Positions 62,333 through 64,000 of a DNA stretch of 64,000 nucleotides are shown here, one piece after another. Within the stretch, counting starts at the first letter, position 1; every line of letters starts with the position of its first letter. Origin of the DNA: Cylindrospermopsis curvispora GIHE-G1 (GTDB lineage: Bacteria; Cyanobacteriota; Cyanobacteriia; Cyanobacteriales; Nostocaceae); NCBI RefSeq assembly GCF_014489415.1, contig NZ_CP060822.1, positions 3,023,501 through 3,087,500 on the forward strand, in the 5' to 3' direction. The notes beneath the pieces were generated by a model. That model searched no databases, was not told where the DNA came from, and saw nothing but the letters and a program-made list of their open reading frames with translations. The translations under genes were made by a program, and so were the position numbers.

Positions 62333-64000
62333 TTAGCGTGCATTTCGATTAAATAAAACTGCTGCATTCTTAAAATCACTAATAGCTCCTTCTTTATCTC
62401 CTAAATCACTACGGCTTAATCCTCGGTTGTTGTATGCTTGGGCAAAGTTAGGATTAATTTTGATAGCTTGAGTAAAATCGCTGACTGCTCCCTGTTTATC
62501 TCCTAAGCTGTGAAGTGCTAGTCCTCGATTGTTATAGGCTTGAGCAAAGTTAGGAATGATTTTGATAGCCTGAGTAAAATCACTAATGGCTCCCGGTTTA
62601 TCTCCTAAATCACTACGGCTTAATCCTCGGTTGTTATAGGCTTGAGCAAAGTTAGGAATGATTTTGATAGCCTGAGTAAAATCAGTGATTGCTCCCGGTT
62701 TATCTCCTAGGTTGTGACGAGCTAGTCCTCGGTTGTTATAGGCTTGAGCAAAGTTAGGATTAATTGTCACAGCCTGAGTAAAATCACTAATGGCTCCCGG
62801 TTTATCTCCCAACTCATCACGGGCAATTCCCCGATTGTTGTAGGCAATGGGATCTCTAGGATTAAGGTTGATAGACTGGGTAAAATCAGTGATTGCTCCT
62901 TGTTTATCTCCTGAGTCGCGGCGTGCAAGCCCCCGATTATTATAGGCTTCAGCAAAGTTAGGATTTATTTCAATAACTTTAGTAAAATCACTGATTGCCC
63001 CCTGTTTGTCTCCTAAGTCACTGCGGGTCGCCCCCCGGTTGTAATAGGCACGAATATTACCAGGATTGAGCTTAATAACTTGAGTAAAATCATTGATTGC
63101 TCCTTGCTTGTTTCCTAACTCGTGGTGCAAAATTCCCCGGTTATAATAAGCTAAAGCATTGTAGGGGTGAAAAGTGAGAAATTGAGTAAAATCACTAATT
63201 GCCCCTTGCTTATCTCCTAATTCATTGCGGATTGCTGCTCGGTTATAGTAGGATTTAGCAAAGTTAGGATTAACGTTAATAGCTGCTGTAAAATCATTAA
63301 TTGCTCCCTGCTTATCTCCTGACTGGTAGCGGTTAACTCCACGATCATTATAAGCAATAGCATAAACAGTAGCATTATTATTTGGATTAGTTGGATTGGT
63401 TGGGGTAACTGGTACGGGTGGACTAGGCAAATTGAGATTACTAAGAGAGAGGAATATATTAATGGGAATGCCCGCATTAAACCCAGTTTTCTGTTGAGGA
63501 GATCCTGTCTCTTGCTGATCACCCCCATCATCAGTATCTGCTAATCCATGAATACCAATTACCCTCCCATCAATATCAAATACTGGACCACCACTATTTC
63601 CGATAAACGTTGTTGCATTATATATGAGTCCGTATCCTCGATCAGAGTCGGGAATAAAGGTAACTACTTTTCCATTAGTGATTGTAAAGGTTCTTTGTTT
63701 ACCTACTCTGTTAAAAATGGACGGAAACCCTGCCACTAAGACATCCGACTGTATTTTCACGCTATCAGAATTTCCTACTGGTGCAATCTGATAATTTTCC
63801 TCAGATTCAAATGTTACTATTGCTAAGTCTGGATCTTGGACATTTACTTGCATACTTTGATGCTTTTTGACAGGGTATTCCCTACCATCATGAGTTCTAA
63901 TGGTATAAGTAAGATCTGTTCGACAGCGAATTTTTATTGTACCTAGATTCTCACATACAACATGATTCGCCGTGAGTACGGTGTAAGTTTTTCCTTCTTT
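62333..64000 (-). CDS. trypsin-like protease with TPR repeats (5' end outside window)
   Basis: The frame is open from the window edge, so at least 555 residues; the true start is beyond 64000, and the internal ATG at 63853 would cut off the catalytic His. The protease domain holds His (VLTANHVV), Asp (DPDLAIV) and Ser (FIGNSGGP), so the triad is complete. About 11 TPR units of 34 residues follow, each LGDKxGAISDFTQAIxxNPNFAQAYNNRG. Such proteins probably work in the periplasm, with TPRs binding partners or substrates. The protease part resembles that of the 23590 gene. Confidence 0.88.
   Translation of the reverse strand, partial: KEGKTYTVLTANHVVCENLGTIKIRCRTDLTYTIRTHDGREYPVKKHQSMQVNVQDPDLAIVTFESEENYQIAPVGNSDSVKIQSDVLVAGFPSIFNRVGKQRTFTITNGKVVTFIPDSDRGYGLIYNATTFIGNSGGPVFDIDGRVIGIHGLADTDDGGDQQETGSPQQKTGFNAGIPINIFLSLSNLNLPSPPVPVTPTNPTNPNNNATVYAIAYNDRGVNRYQSGDKQGAINDFTAAINVNPNFAKSYYNRAAIRNELGDKQGAISDFTQFLTFHPYNALAYYNRGILHHELGNKQGAINDFTQVIKLNPGNIRAYYNRGATRSDLGDKQGAISDFTKVIEINPNFAEAYNNRGLARRDSGDKQGAITDFTQSINLNPRDPIAYNNRGIARDELGDKPGAISDFTQAVTINPNFAQAYNNRGLARHNLGDKPGAITDFTQAIKIIPNFAQAYNNRGLSRSDLGDKPGAISDFTQAIKIIPNFAQAYNNRGLALHSLGDKQGAVSDFTQAIKINPNFAQAYNNRGLSRSDLGDKEGAISDFKNAAVLFNRNAR

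Overview
The window comes from a cyanobacterium, most likely a filamentous member of the Nostocales. It encodes photosystem II proteins (psbA, a broken psbU), has cyanobacterial-type glgB, a zinc-ribbon kinase with WD40 repeats, a protease fused to a GUN4 domain, and many HIP1 sites (GCGATCGC). The AT-rich, repeat- and MITE-laden character recalls the Raphidiopsis/Cylindrospermopsis-Anabaena group, but that placement is inference.

Layout. 1-14.4 kb is a housekeeping stretch: the start of a CHAT/TPR-type protein, a TonB-like protein, tRNA-Gly overlapping the 3' end of the division transpeptidase ftsI (with an ftsL-like gene), a small lipoprotein, glgB, sfsA, a Ser/Thr kinase-WD40 protein, tyrA, dihydroxyacetone kinase dhaKL and tRNA-Val. 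14.4-20 kb holds a pentapeptide-repeat pseudogene, a cell-wall NlpC/P60 peptidase, a GT2 glycosyltransferase, a CcdA/thioredoxin redox pair and an IS630 element. psbA (Glu130 form) follows at 20.25 kb. A two-gene nucleotidyltransferase toxin-antitoxin-like cassette sits just downstream, bracketed by a 79-bp direct duplication of the psbA 3' end and its terminator.

23.6-37.9 kb is accessory DNA: a protease-GUN4 protein, a RAYT remnant, a VapBC module, and about 10 kb packed with several families of hairpin-forming repeats. In that repeat forest are four paralogous cassettes. Each has a nearly identical ~165-bp upstream block with a TATAAT box and a secreted pentapeptide-repeat protein of variable length; three of the four also have a 57-62 aa downstream ORF. 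I regard this array as the most unusual system here. The stretch ends in decay: IS4 transposase and Uma2 fragments, a frameshifted psbU, and a defective IS630 copy carrying a MITE.

38-41 kb is the cobalt ECF transporter cbiMNQO. 41-45 kb holds an AAA-like ATPase with a short partner and an ABC exporter. 45-54 kb is a C-P lyase operon on the minus strand, in transcription order phnH, GNAT (phnO-like), phnM1, PhnZ-like HD protein, phnG, phnI, phnJ, phnK, phnL, phnM2, with a divergent phnF-type GntR regulator. 54-60 kb carries dus, an alpha/beta hydrolase, lpd, trpC and a PLP aminotransferase. 60-64 kb has a porin-like protein, a chimeric paralogue made by partial tandem duplication, and a protease-TPR protein running off the end.

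A ~118-bp MITE family with TA target duplications recurs across the whole window, often at gene 3' ends, where it supplies stop codons or C-terminal residues.
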